DNA from: Thraustochytrium sp. TN22
Lineage: Eukaryota; Sar; Bigyra; Thraustochytrida; Thraustochytriidae
Reading direction: 5' to 3'
Assembly: GCA_013306675.1 (NCBI GenBank)
Contig: JABLUY010000051.1
Coordinates: 1 to 64,000, forward strand
Length of the DNA stretch: 64,000 nucleotides
Shown here: positions 29,594-39,275 of the stretch, piece by piece
How positions within the stretch are numbered: the first letter of the stretch is position 1
Layout of the letters: each line of letters opens with the position of its first letter
Made by a program: the position numbers and the translations under genes
The notes under the pieces: generated by a model
The model's input: the letters and a program-made list of their open reading frames with translations, nothing else
The model's database searches: none
What the model was told of the DNA's origin: nothing

Positions 29594-32500
29594 TCAGTGA
29601 GCAGCCTCCTCCTTGTCGTTCTCAGCAGCTGCAGCCTCCGCCGGAGGCGCCGGCTTGCTGCGCGGGAACCTGTCCTCGGTGGCCGCAAGGAGCGCGTCGA
29701 GGGCGGACTGCGGAGCAGCAAGGCCGCCCAGGGCATCTCGCAGCGCGACCATATCCTCAAAGACAACGCGGGCGGGCAGGGACTCGATGATTGCAGCGAT
29801 GGAGGCCTCCGAGGAGGCCGGATCGATGCGCACGAGCGCCTCAAGCGCACCAATGCGAGCCGCGATGGAGTCGCCATGCTTGTTGGACTCAAAGTACTCC
29901 TTGGCGGCCACCGCGGCGCCCTTCTCGAGCATGGGGTCGCCGAGGGCAGAGATGCAGGCGCGCACCGGGTCAGAGACCTCGAGCGGGACATCCACCGGCT
30001 TGTTGACGTCGCCCTTGCTGGTGGACTTGCCCGCCCAGGGCGCGTAGGTGAGCTTGCCGGTCTGCAGGGCATGCAAGAAGGGCGCGAGGCGCGAAAAGAT
30101 GGCCGGGTGGCGGCTGCCCTCGGGCGCCAGGTCCGCAGCGGCACGCAGGGCGCGCAGCGCCTGCAGGTACTTGCCGCGGCGCACCTCGACATCGAAGACG
30201 TCGAGCTGCGAAGTGAGACTCTCGGCTGCAAATTTGCGCAGCACCTCGCAAAGCTCGTGCGCGCGCTCCAGCGGCTGGTCCCCGTACTTGGCCAAGAGCT
30301 TGGCGCCTTTGGGGTCCGAGTCGGCGGCGACGCGGCGGCCCTTGCCGTTGCCATCGCCGTCCTCGTTGGCGCCGTCCTTGGTCTCGTCGGCGGCCTTCCC
30401 AGCCTCCTCCTCGCGCTTGCGGCGCGCCTCGTCCTTGCGCGCCTTGGCCTTGGCCTTCTTCTTCTCGGCGGCAGTCATGTTGGCGAACTCCGCCTCGTTC
30501 GCCTCCCCCGAGGCGCCGGCGCTGTTGCCGCTACTGTCGCCGCCCTTGCCGTCACCGAGGCGAGTCGCGTCGGTCTTGGCCTTGGACACAACCTCCCGGT
30601 ACGCCTCGGGCTGGTCGTGCAGCGCAAGCAAGCAGGTGACAACGCCGTGCGCGGCAACCGCAAAGGCCGGATTGGCGCGGATGCGGTCCTCCAGGCGCAG
30701 CGTCGACACGTAGGCGCGCATAGTAGTCCGGCGCAAGCAGTACGAGTGAAACTCGAGCTGGTCGTCCTCGAAGTCGTCGAAGAGCTCCACAATAAGGGCG
30801 TAGAACTTGAGCGCCATCTGGAGGTCGTCGGCGCGCATAAAGGCGGCGGCGATTTCGACGTGAAACCACATGGCCTGCATCTCCTTGAGGTAGCCCCGGC
30901 TGTCGCCCTCGTGCTTTGTAAAGAGGCCCACCACGTCCTCCGCCTTCTTGATTTGGTCCGCCCGCAGCAGGTACTTGGTGGCCTTGGAGTTGATCCACTT
31001 GTCTGCCAGGTCCAGCTCGCGGCCTGACTCGAGCGCCGCCGCGGCCCCCGACAGGTCGCCAGCGTGCTTGAGGATGCGGCCCTTAATCTGCGTGCGCAAA
31101 AAAAAACAGAGAGCGTGTTCGCGTGTCAGCACCGTGAATACCTTCCTTGCGCGCAAGTATGCCAACTCCGGGGAGGTGGGTGGAGAGCTGGGGCTGTGGC
31201 AACGCTCATCCGAGACGGAACCCAGGAGTGAAACAAACACTCCAGAGCCGTCGCACGAAGGATGAAGCAGCCTTTTCTCTCGAGGCGGGGCCTGGTCGTG
31301 ATGGATCAGCGCAATGGTGTTTTCACTGACGGAGCCCTTGGGCACCGCGCTCTAAAGGTGTAGAATAGAATTTTGGCCATCACATCCATCCAGACCAGAC
31401 CACACCGCGCGAGAGGTGCCCATACCTCATCCCAGCACCAACCAAACCGATTGGCTCCTCTTTGCCCTCCTTCTGCAAGAAAGAGCCCTTGTGTTTGTAC
31501 TTACCATGAAGAGGTCCAGGGTCGTGGGCGTGTGCTCAATGGCCTGCTCAATGAGCGTCAGGGCCTTCTCCTGTGGAGTCGCGTCGTGTCAGCTCTCGAC
31601 CTTCCGCGCCGATGCAACCACCCACACCACACCCCCCCTCAAACCGCCCCCTCCCCGTGTGTCGCTCCTTGTCCATCAGAATCCAAAGGTATTTGTCATC
31701 CTTCACGACGTTTTCGGTACAGGTCTGTGAAATGTTTCTTCCTCCCTTGGACACGCCACGCCACACCACGCCACAAATCCACACGCATCAGAGAATCAAA
31801 ACGTACATGCTCGCCGAGAAAGTCGTAGTGCTGCGCCAGGTAAAAAAGGGACCAGAGCTTGAAGGTGGGCGCCTCCGGCTTGATGGGCGCATCCTGGCCG
31901 CAGGCCGGCAGCGGCTGCGGCTCGGAGGCCTCCAACAGCTTGACGTAGCCCTCCACGAGCTCGCCAAGCATCTGGACGCGCTCCAAGGAGCGCCGCTGCA
32001 CCGCCTCCGGCACGGCCCTCCTGCCAAGGGCACGCTTGTAGATGGGGCGCAGCGACGAGAAGAGCGAGGGCACGCCCTTGCGCATGGACTTGCGCAAGAA
32101 GACATCCGCGTGGTCCCTAAAGGCCTCGCCCTCCAGGTAGCCCATGGGAACGCGGCCGGCAGTAAACGGCTGCCGCCGCATCGCGCCGAAGAGCGCCTCG
32201 TACTCCTTGTCCAGAGTCGCGATCTGCTCAGCAGACAGGCTGTGAGTGTAAAGGGCCGCGTGTGTCAGTTCTCCAGCCCAAACAGGACGATGTGGCGCAA
32301 CGGGGAGCAGCTGGGAGGATAGGAGCGGCTCATGGTTCTCAGACGGCACCCGTGGGCGCGTGTTCTCGCTCAACAAGGCTACTTGACCCCCGGAGGGTTC
32401 GTCCGCGTAATCGCGAATCCGAGGCAGAGAGCAACCTTCGGTTGGCGACGCGAGTTTTTCATCATCGAAGGCCAGGCTTGCCGCTCCCAGTCCCGCTCCT

Positions 32501-34147
32501 CGAGGGAGGCACGCGCAAAAACGTTGAAGAAAAACGTACTCTAGGAAGTCCGCGGGCAGTTCGTTCTTGGCCACGGAGTCGACGTCGCCCAGGCCCAAGA
32601 CGCAGATCTGTTTGGAGGGAGGAAACGAGTCAGTCAGTGTCTTCTCGTCTTCTCGTGCGCGCATCCTAAAGCATGTCGCCCTGCCCAGTCGAGACCCGCC
32701 GCGCCGACGAGACACGACGAGTCAAAGAGGGACCAGTCAGGGACATTCCTTTCCGCTGAACCGAGGCAACTCGTCCGGTATGCTGAAGACCAGCGAGTCG
32801 TGGCAGAAAGGTTCGCGTTCCCCCATCTCTCCCCTCTTTCTCTTCTCCGTTTTCGCATGAGCTCCACGTACCTGAAAGTTGCGGTGGTAGCCATAGTTCT
32901 CAGGGTTCCGCTTGAGTAGGAGCGTGATGGGCTCGCGCGCCTCGGAGACCATGCCCTGTGCCAGGAGGAGTTCCACGCGACTCTCGAGCCAGGCCGTGCG
33001 GTCGAGCACGTTATAAAATTGCTGGTCCAGGAAGGAGAGCGCGGCGGCCTTGTCGCCGATCTCCTGCAACACTTGCAGCTTGTACATGACGATCTCGCTC
33101 TCTTCGTAGGTGGCATCGCGGTCTGCGCTGAGCGTGCTCAGGTACTGATCAAGCACCGTGACGGCCATCTTGAGATTGCCGCTAAGGTGATGCGCCAAGC
33201 TGTGCGGGAGGGGGGTGCAATCCGACACCGTCAGTCGACCAGGATCTCGTGAAGATCTCCACACCTCACCCTTATTCTCGTCTCTCTCTCTCTCTGACAT
33301 GGTCGAAGGATCTGGGCCCCTTGGGTGATGCGGAAGTGGGTGGAGTTTACTGATGAACCACGCCGCGACCTTATAGGTGCCCTTGTGTGCGTCTCGGCTA
33401 TGTTTTGACTCGCCCAGGGTGAAAGGGCCCTGCAGCGAGCTTCGATCAAGCCTACGGTCGTGATTTTCTCTCGGGCCTCGACCAACGTCCTGCAGCGAGC
33501 TCCGATCAAGTCTTCCGTCGTGGTCCTCTTGGATCTCGACCAGCTGATCGTGTCCTTGTTCTCTCTCTCTCTCTCTCTCTCTCTCCCTCCCTCTCGCTCC
33601 CAATTGCAAATTGCACGTACCTGTAGCCGAGCCAGTTACTCCTCAAGCCGCCCTGCTGGGCAACGAGGTCCTTGCGGCTGGTGAGGAGACCAGCGTAGTC
33701 GCGCGTCTGCATCTGGAGCACGGCGAGCTCGCGCAGAATCTGCAAGTTGTTCGGGTTCATGCGCAGTGCGCTCCGCAAACACTTGATGGCCTCCGGATAG
33801 TTGCGGTCACTCCGGTAGATTATACCGTAGACGTGCCAGCAGACGCCGCTGCGAAGGTTGTTCTTGACGCCAAGCTTGGCGAGCTCGTACGCCTTGTCCT
33901 TCTCGCCCATGCCGTTGTAGGTTAGGCCCTTCATGGCGAGCGTCTCGCCATGGTCCGGCGACTTCCTGAGGATGGCGTCGGCCGCCTTGAGCGCCTTCTT
34001 GTACTGCTTGCTCTCCTGCAGGCGCACCAGCTCCTTGAAGAGGCCCTCCTCCTTCTTGGCGAGCGTCTGCGCCGCCGCGCCGCCGGCCGCCGGCGCGGCC
34101 GCCGCGCCGCTGGCAGCCGGCTTGGCCACGGCCTTCTTCTTGCCCAT
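29594..34147 (-). CDS. NAA15: N-terminal acetyltransferase A auxiliary subunit (NAA15), six exons
   Basis: Exons by minus-strand reading: 34147-33621, 33199-32872, 32607-32540, 32239-31807, 31570-31505 and 31087-29594; 971 aa with every junction in frame. Introns are 421, 264, 300, 236 and 417 bp; four donors are GTACGT and one GTAAGT, all ending in AG. The protein is a TPR superhelix: LFKELVRLQESKQYKKALKA, HGETLAMKGLTYNGMGEKDK, YPEAIKCLRSALRMNPNNLQ, HHLSGNLKMAVTVLDQYL, FYLAQHYDFLGEHEKALTL, IEQAIEHTPTTLDLFMIKGR, ILKHAGD and NSKATKYLLRADQIKKAEDV. The Lys-rich linker KKKAKAKARKDEARRKRE precedes the C-terminal domain, as in the family. It anchors catalytic NAA10 and the ribosome for co-translational N-terminal acetylation. 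Slightly longer than the human protein (866 aa). Confidence 0.93.
33429..33548. repeat. 60-bp duplication inside NAA15 intron 1
   Basis: Two direct copies starting at 33430 and 33490 share ctgcagcgagctccgatcaa, a cgtcgtg block and ctcgacca. A (CT)n run follows at about 33560-33590. Confidence 0.75.
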
Positions 34148-34873
34148 GGCGCCCGCGCGCTAGCCCCCGAGCACCCCGCAAGCAAGCGAGCGAGCGAGCG
34201 AGCGAGCGAGCGAGCGAGCCTCTACGACGCGGAGCCTCTACGACGCCGCCAGCGCGCCGCGCCGCCGCCCGCCGCCGCCGCCCGCCGCACCCCGCCCGCG
34301 AGCCGCCGCGCCGCCCGCGCGTGGTTGGTTTGAATTCAAATCACCGCGGCGTGCCAGCTGCTGGCTGGCTGGCGGAGGCGAGCAGGGTGGATCCTTCGCG
34401 GCGCTGCTTCGCTCCCGTCGTGCCTCGGCAACCCGCAGCGACTGGCGGCGGGACGAGCGAGCCGCCACTGGCAGGGCGAGCTGCACTGGCAGCGAAGCGC
34501 GGCAAAGCGCAGAAAGCGCAGCAAAGCGCAGCAAACTGACAGCCAGGCCCGCTGGCCGCAAGGCAGGCGGCACCAGCGCGCGCGAACTTCAACAAGAAGA
34601 AGGGAAAATGGTTGGTCGCCTTCGTTGGCCGCGGCCGCGGCACGGGTTAGGGCTGGGTGCGACCGGCGCCTGGACGCGCCGAAGTCCTTCAGTCGGCGCT
34701 GGGTTGTGCTTTCGAGAGCGTCCTGCAGCGTCTGCACAGCGTCTGTACACGACAGTGGCTCTTGATCTCTGGATCAAGTTGATCAGGACTTGGTTGATGG
34801 GCGTTGTTACGTCGTTTGTGGTTCGCTTTCCTGGCTCCTTGTGCAGCAGCTTGTAAAGCAGCAGCTGCCAAAG
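34148..34873. other. Intergenic region upstream of NAA15
   Basis: Contains a (GAGC)n array at 34185-34219 within 40-75 bp of the NAA15 start, a GCC-rich block to about 34320, and cgcagaaagcgcagcaaag repeats near 34497-34535. No supported gene. Confidence 0.6.
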
Positions 34874-35119
34874 CTAAGGCTTGTCCATGCCCATGGCACG
34901 GAGCTCCCAGGCCTGGTAGGACCTGCCCGTCGATGCGTCGTAGTAGGGCAGGAGGTCCTCCGTGAGCAGGCGAGGACGTGGCCGAGAGAGTCCAGCGGCA
35001 GCAGCGGTGCGGCGGAAGTGCACGTAGTCTAGCCAGGCCGTGAGATCGCCGCCGTGATCGAGCTGCAGCTGGCGCGCCAACGCGAGGTCTCTCGCGGTGC
35101 GGCCGCTGGAGGTTGTCAT
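34874..35119 (-). CDS. Small hypothetical protein
   Basis: 81 aa, complete from ATG to stop: N-terminal MTTSSGRTARDLALARQLQL, then DLTAWLDYVHFRR and LLTEDLLPYYDASTGRSYQA. Balanced composition with aromatic residues and little low complexity makes it more gene-like than other short frames nearby. No signal peptide, membrane segment or known family. It lies on the same strand as NAA15 and the GRK-like kinase, about 700 bp from each. Confidence 0.4.
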   Translation of the reverse strand: MTTSSGRTARDLALARQLQLDHGGDLTAWLDYVHFRRTAAAAGLSRPRPRLLTEDLLPYYDASTGRSYQAWELRAMGMDKP

Positions 35120-35825
35120 GCTTGGTTTGGGGTCTGGTATTGCGTGCGCGGCATCTGTTCATCAGGCGCACAGCAGGAGACGGCAAGAAGTAAACGGCTG
35201 TGGTGGTGCTGTGTGGGCCTGTGTTGCGGCTGAGTCGGTCGTCTCACGCCTGTGCAGTCACTGTGCGTCTTGACTCAACGGTCCGCCGTCCGAGTCCTGC
35301 ATCCGAATTGGCCCCCACTCCAGACTACCAAGGTGAACGCACTTGTTCTGGTGGCCAGATAGAAGTCGAAGCCTGGAGGACGCTCGGAACGACCACCAAT
35401 GCTGGAGCAAGTCCCACTTAAGTCCACAACGTCTGAGCCGATCGGGGGGGGGGGGAGACGCATTGACTCGCCTTGGCTCGCGAACAGTCAGGTGGTAGGG
35501 GATCAAAGCAAGGTGGGTAGGGGAACAATCCAGCACAGGCCGGGTATTAAGCAGGAATCGCTATGCAGCACAGGCGGATGGACTATTGCGGGGCTTGCAG
35601 CGCAACGCAACGCATCGCAGGCTCAGGCATAAAGACTGGCGGAAACGCGAGAGTAAAGTTCATTCTGGAAAAGTCGCGACACGGTGCAAACAAAAGAAAG
35701 AAATGGAGATTGCGGGTACCAGGGGCGACAACCTGATACTGTCGGGCGCGTCTCAGACGGCGAGCAGTAGCCAGGCTGGCTCTGGACGTGACAGCAAGTC
35801 AGCTACAGGACCCCCGGTACATCTC
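35120..35825. other. Intergenic region
   Basis: About 700 bp of less GC-rich sequence with a G10 run near 35446-35456. No gene is recognised. It includes the promoter of the small ORF and the 3' end of the GRK-like gene. Confidence 0.5.
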
Positions 35826-38201
35826 TCATGAGATGCAGCAGTTGGGGTGGCTGCGGCTGCGGTGGTCCGCGGCGCCGACCTCGTAGTCGACCTGGCAACT
35901 GGCTAGCTCTTCAAAGAGCGTCTCCGGGCGCACGTACTCGAGGGCATGAAAGGAGGCGCGATGGTGCTCGTCGGTGAGCATGGAGGATCGCCGCTTCTCC
36001 TTTTTAGTGGGCTCGCCGGCATCATAGTCGCCGGGCTGGAACTCGGCGTTGACTGAGCTCGCGCTGGGCACGAATGGAGGGACTACGTGACGCTTTTCGA
36101 GCTTGTCCCAGTCGATGCCCTCGAAGAAGGGGTGTTCCATGATCTCGCGCACGCCGCGCGGACCGCAGCCCAGACGCGTCGCCGGGTCGTGGTGCAGCAG
36201 CTTATGGACGAGGTCCTGCGCCTCGTAGGTGAGGCCAAGAATGGGCTTCTCCGGCGTGGCTGGCTCACGAGCGCGGCGGCGCAGCTCGCTGCGGTTTCGC
36301 TCGGCGCACTGCAAAGCGGACTCAGACCAGCGCACCTTGCCAAGGACCATGTTGCGCAACAGCGTTCGATGCGAGCGCTTCGGTCCTCGCGTAAAGGGCA
36401 TGCGTCCGAGGCAGTAGAACTGGTGCAAGATGACGCCCAGCGCAAACCAGTCCACCGAGACGCCATAGTTCGGGTACCGCGGCAGGCGGTCCGGATCGGT
36501 GGACGACCGCCGGATGGAGGCTGATGTGCTGTCCCCACGAGTCTGTGTATTTTCGCGGTCCTCCAGGTCCGGGAACTTGGCCTCGTCGTTCAGAAGCGGG
36601 ATTGCCGCGCCTGCCGGCCCGCCGCCGAGCGCAACGTTCGGTGAAAGCGGCGAGGCGAGATAGGTGCCCGGCGAGAACGGCGAGGGCGACCCTGGCGACC
36701 CGAGGAGCGGATTCTGAGGCGACCCTGGCGAGAGAAGGCCGCCATCGCCGGGACCAGTCTCAGGGCGACCCGTCTCCACCGCCAGCGCCGCCCCTACTTT
36801 GGTCCGCGGTGGAATCGTCTCCGTCTCGCCCCCCTGGCCTTTGTTCTCCTCTTCGCCATTGTCCTCGTTGTTGTTGTTGTTGTTGTTGGTCTGCTGCGGC
36901 CCCGGGACGGCGGGCTGCTGCGTGCCCAACTTTGCCTTGGAGTTCGATGCGGCTCCCCGCGCGAGTTGGGCGTTGCTCGGGTCGAAAATATCGATGCGAG
37001 CCGACTTGGACGTGAGGCCCCGCATAGACGACTGAAAGGTGGACAGCCAGGTCGTCTTGCGCGATGTCCCGCTCTTGCGCTTTGGCTCAGGCGGCTTGCG
37101 GCGGTCCCAGCACGGCCCTAGGTACATCTCCGGCGCGATGTAGCCTGGCGTACCGCAGCACTGGTCGTGCCGGAGATCCTCCGCTGAATTCGCCGTCACG
37201 CTGAGGCCAAAGTCACTCACTACGACATAGCCGCTGCTATCCAGCAGGCAATTGGACGGCTTAAGATCGCGGTGGATAATGTGGCGCGAGTGCAGGTACC
37301 CAATCCCCAGCACAAGACAGGCCATCCAGAATTGCGCCACGTCGTGCGGCACGACTGGCATACGCCGCAGATGAAACTTGAGTTCGCCGCCAGGCAGGAT
37401 GTCCAGCAGAAAGTAGATGTTGACCTCATCCTGAAAGACCTGATGCACTCGCGCCACAAAGGGGTAGTCCACCTTGCGTAGAATAGACGCCTCCGCTACC
37501 ACCGTGTTGAGCCGCTTCTTGGTGATGATGCGCACCTTGTTCATTTCTTTGAGAGCCCAAACCGCGTTCGTGTCCACAACGCGTACGGCATGGACCTTGC
37601 CGAAGCCGCCCTCGCCGAGCAAGCGCAAGCGCTCAAAGTCGCGCATCACGCGCGGCTTGAGAGCATAGTTCTCGAAGCTCGCCAGAGAGTACCCGTACGG
37701 GCCGTCGATAAAGTGCGGGACATGATCGTTGAGCCGGTCCAGCAGGTATGCCTTCACCATGGCGAGCGACTCGGGCGGCTCTTCGACAAACTCATTTGTG
37801 ACGCAGACGGCGATCTCCTCGTCCAGATGCGTCACAGACTCTGCACCCTCATCGCCGATGAAGTATGGTTTCCCTGGCGTCAGGTAGGTCAGACCAATAT
37901 GTCGAAGGAGGTGCAGCAATTTGGAGTCCCCGCTTCTCATCGCACTGGCCTCGTCGCATTGCTCGTAGCACAGGAGAATCTGCAACAGATTTTCATCTCG
38001 CAGGTACCGCCAGAAGAGGGAGCGCTTCACCGGGCTGGCCAGAATGGCGTCCGCCTTGAGGGTAGTGCGGAAGTTCGCCAACAGGTTTTGCAAGTTAGAA
38101 TACGTCAGCTGCCGCTTGGTCCTGTGCACCGAGAACCGTGCGATCGCCGTCTGGGCCTCCAGGTACCGGCGATCCTCGACCACCTGGCTGAGTAAGTTCA
38201 T
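35826..38201 (-). CDS. GRK-like AGC kinase with RGS domain and CaaX end
   Basis: 791 aa from MNLLSQVVEDR; the frame is open 3 codons further but without ATG. An RGS-like domain (about 45-182; FWRYLRDENLLQILLCYEQC) precedes an AGC kinase domain: Gly loop GEGGFGKV (196-203), catalytic lysine K218 in WALKEM, HRDLKPSN (310-317), DFG (330-332) and GTPGYIAPE (to 358). About 220 Ser/Pro/Asn-rich residues are then inserted before YGVSVDWFALGVILHQF. The kinase resumes through LLHHDPATRLGCGPRGVREI and an AGC tail. The C-terminus CCIS is a CaaX box, as in farnesylated GRK1 (CVLS). RGS plus AGC kinase plus prenyl anchor fits a G-protein-coupled-receptor kinase at the membrane. Confidence 0.88.
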   Translation of the reverse strand: MNLLSQVVEDRRYLEAQTAIARFSVHRTKRQLTYSNLQNLLANFRTTLKADAILASPVKRSLFWRYLRDENLLQILLCYEQCDEASAMRSGDSKLLHLLRHIGLTYLTPGKPYFIGDEGAESVTHLDEEIAVCVTNEFVEEPPESLAMVKAYLLDRLNDHVPHFIDGPYGYSLASFENYALKPRVMRDFERLRLLGEGGFGKVHAVRVVDTNAVWALKEMNKVRIITKKRLNTVVAEASILRKVDYPFVARVHQVFQDEVNIYFLLDILPGGELKFHLRRMPVVPHDVAQFWMACLVLGIGYLHSRHIIHRDLKPSNCLLDSSGYVVVSDFGLSVTANSAEDLRHDQCCGTPGYIAPEMYLGPCWDRRKPPEPKRKSGTSRKTTWLSTFQSSMRGLTSKSARIDIFDPSNAQLARGAASNSKAKLGTQQPAVPGPQQTNNNNNNNEDNGEEENKGQGGETETIPPRTKVGAALAVETGRPETGPGDGGLLSPGSPQNPLLGSPGSPSPFSPGTYLASPLSPNVALGGGPAGAAIPLLNDEAKFPDLEDRENTQTRGDSTSASIRRSSTDPDRLPRYPNYGVSVDWFALGVILHQFYCLGRMPFTRGPKRSHRTLLRNMVLGKVRWSESALQCAERNRSELRRRAREPATPEKPILGLTYEAQDLVHKLLHHDPATRLGCGPRGVREIMEHPFFEGIDWDKLEKRHVVPPFVPSASSVNAEFQPGDYDAGEPTKKEKRRSSMLTDEHHRASFHALEYVRPETLFEELASCQVDYEVGAADHRSRSHPNCCIS

Positions 38202-38210
38202 CCTGCGCAC

Positions 38211-39275
38211 CGCGCACGAAGCGAAGCGAAGATGATGGGCTCAGCGCAGTGCAGCGCAGCGTTGTGCAGCGTTGCGCAGCGCAGCGCAATGCAACGCAGC
38301 GAAGCAAAGCGCAGCAAAGCGCACTGCAGCAAGGCAAAGACAGGCGCGGAGACGTAAGAAATATGAGAGAGGCTAGCGCAGCTGCGCGCTTCTGCCTCAC
38401 CACGCGCTCGCCGCGCAGTGCCGTGCCGTGCCGTGCCGTGCCGTGCCGTGCTGCGCAGCGCGGTGCAGCGCCGTGCCGCGCAGCGCCGTGCAGCGCAGCG
38501 CAGCGCTACACCGTCTGCGTGTCAACTTGCCACGGCCGCACGCCTCTGCCGCCCCTGGGCGTCCGGTGTGCCCGCCAGGTCCGCGCTGTCGTGCAGGCTC
38601 GCCTGCTTGGTTCCCAAACCGCGACTTTCCAAAAAAAGTTATAAGGTCCGTTGAGATGCCAGGATTTGCTACGCCGTACTCTAGTAGCGCCCGCTAGCGC
38701 CGCCTAGCGCCCGCAAGGCCGGGGGATCTCGCTGGAAGTGTTACTTTCAGCGAGGTGTGCACCGACTTAGGGGACCATGCTACGGACGGTCGCGCTCAGG
38801 CACGCTCAGGCTCACGCTCACTGGCAGCTCCTGCCAGGATGCGGATGCACGTACTACAACGTCGCATCGCCACACTACCATTCGCCACCGCGATGGTTGG
38901 CAAATACAGCTGGCTCGCGTGTCGACTGGACGTACGGGGGGTACAGATTCGTTTCCTATGGCCCGGCCGCGGCCACTTTGAGGAACCCAAAAGAGAGCGC
39001 TGACGGAATTCCGCTCGCACCGGATCACCGTTTCTCCGCGGGACGCGCCTCACGTGTGCACAAAGAAGATGATGAGGTCATTTCTCACAGATTCATCACA
39101 GGAATGCTTATCTATCTTACGATCAGATCAGAGGCGTTCATCAGCGGAGCTTGGCCGAGGAGCGGCGCACGGAGTGGCGACGCGTTTCGTCCAGACTATA
39201 CTACCGTGGACTACAGAAGTACTGAGCCGTGGATTGAGTCTGCACGGAAAAGTCAGGACCGCCTAGGCCTACATC
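38211..39275. other. Intergenic region with pentanucleotide repeats and an AT-richer stretch
   Basis: 38228-38335 is made of gcagcg-like words, 38419-38450 is (TGCCG)n, and 38490-38510 repeats gcagc. From about 38640 to 39270 the composition is nearer balanced. A hairpin of about 11 bp per arm lies at 38728-38754. An ORF at 38777-39340 has no known motif and overlaps the RasGEF end, so it is not called. Confidence 0.55.
38419..38450. repeat. (TGCCG)6 pentanucleotide array
   Basis: Six perfect tgccg copies in the leader or promoter side of the GRK-like gene, flanked by gcagcgc-type repeats. Confidence 0.9.

Noticed and set aside
29339-31027. 562-codon plus-strand ORF
   Set aside because: Antisense shadow of the last NAA15 exon, which has clear family similarity on the minus strand.
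31660-31740. Possible extra NAA15 exon reading ENVVKDDKYLWILMDKE
   Set aside because: Skipping it joins FLGEH to EKALTLIEQAIEHTPT, which matches the family continuously; including it breaks the TPR register.
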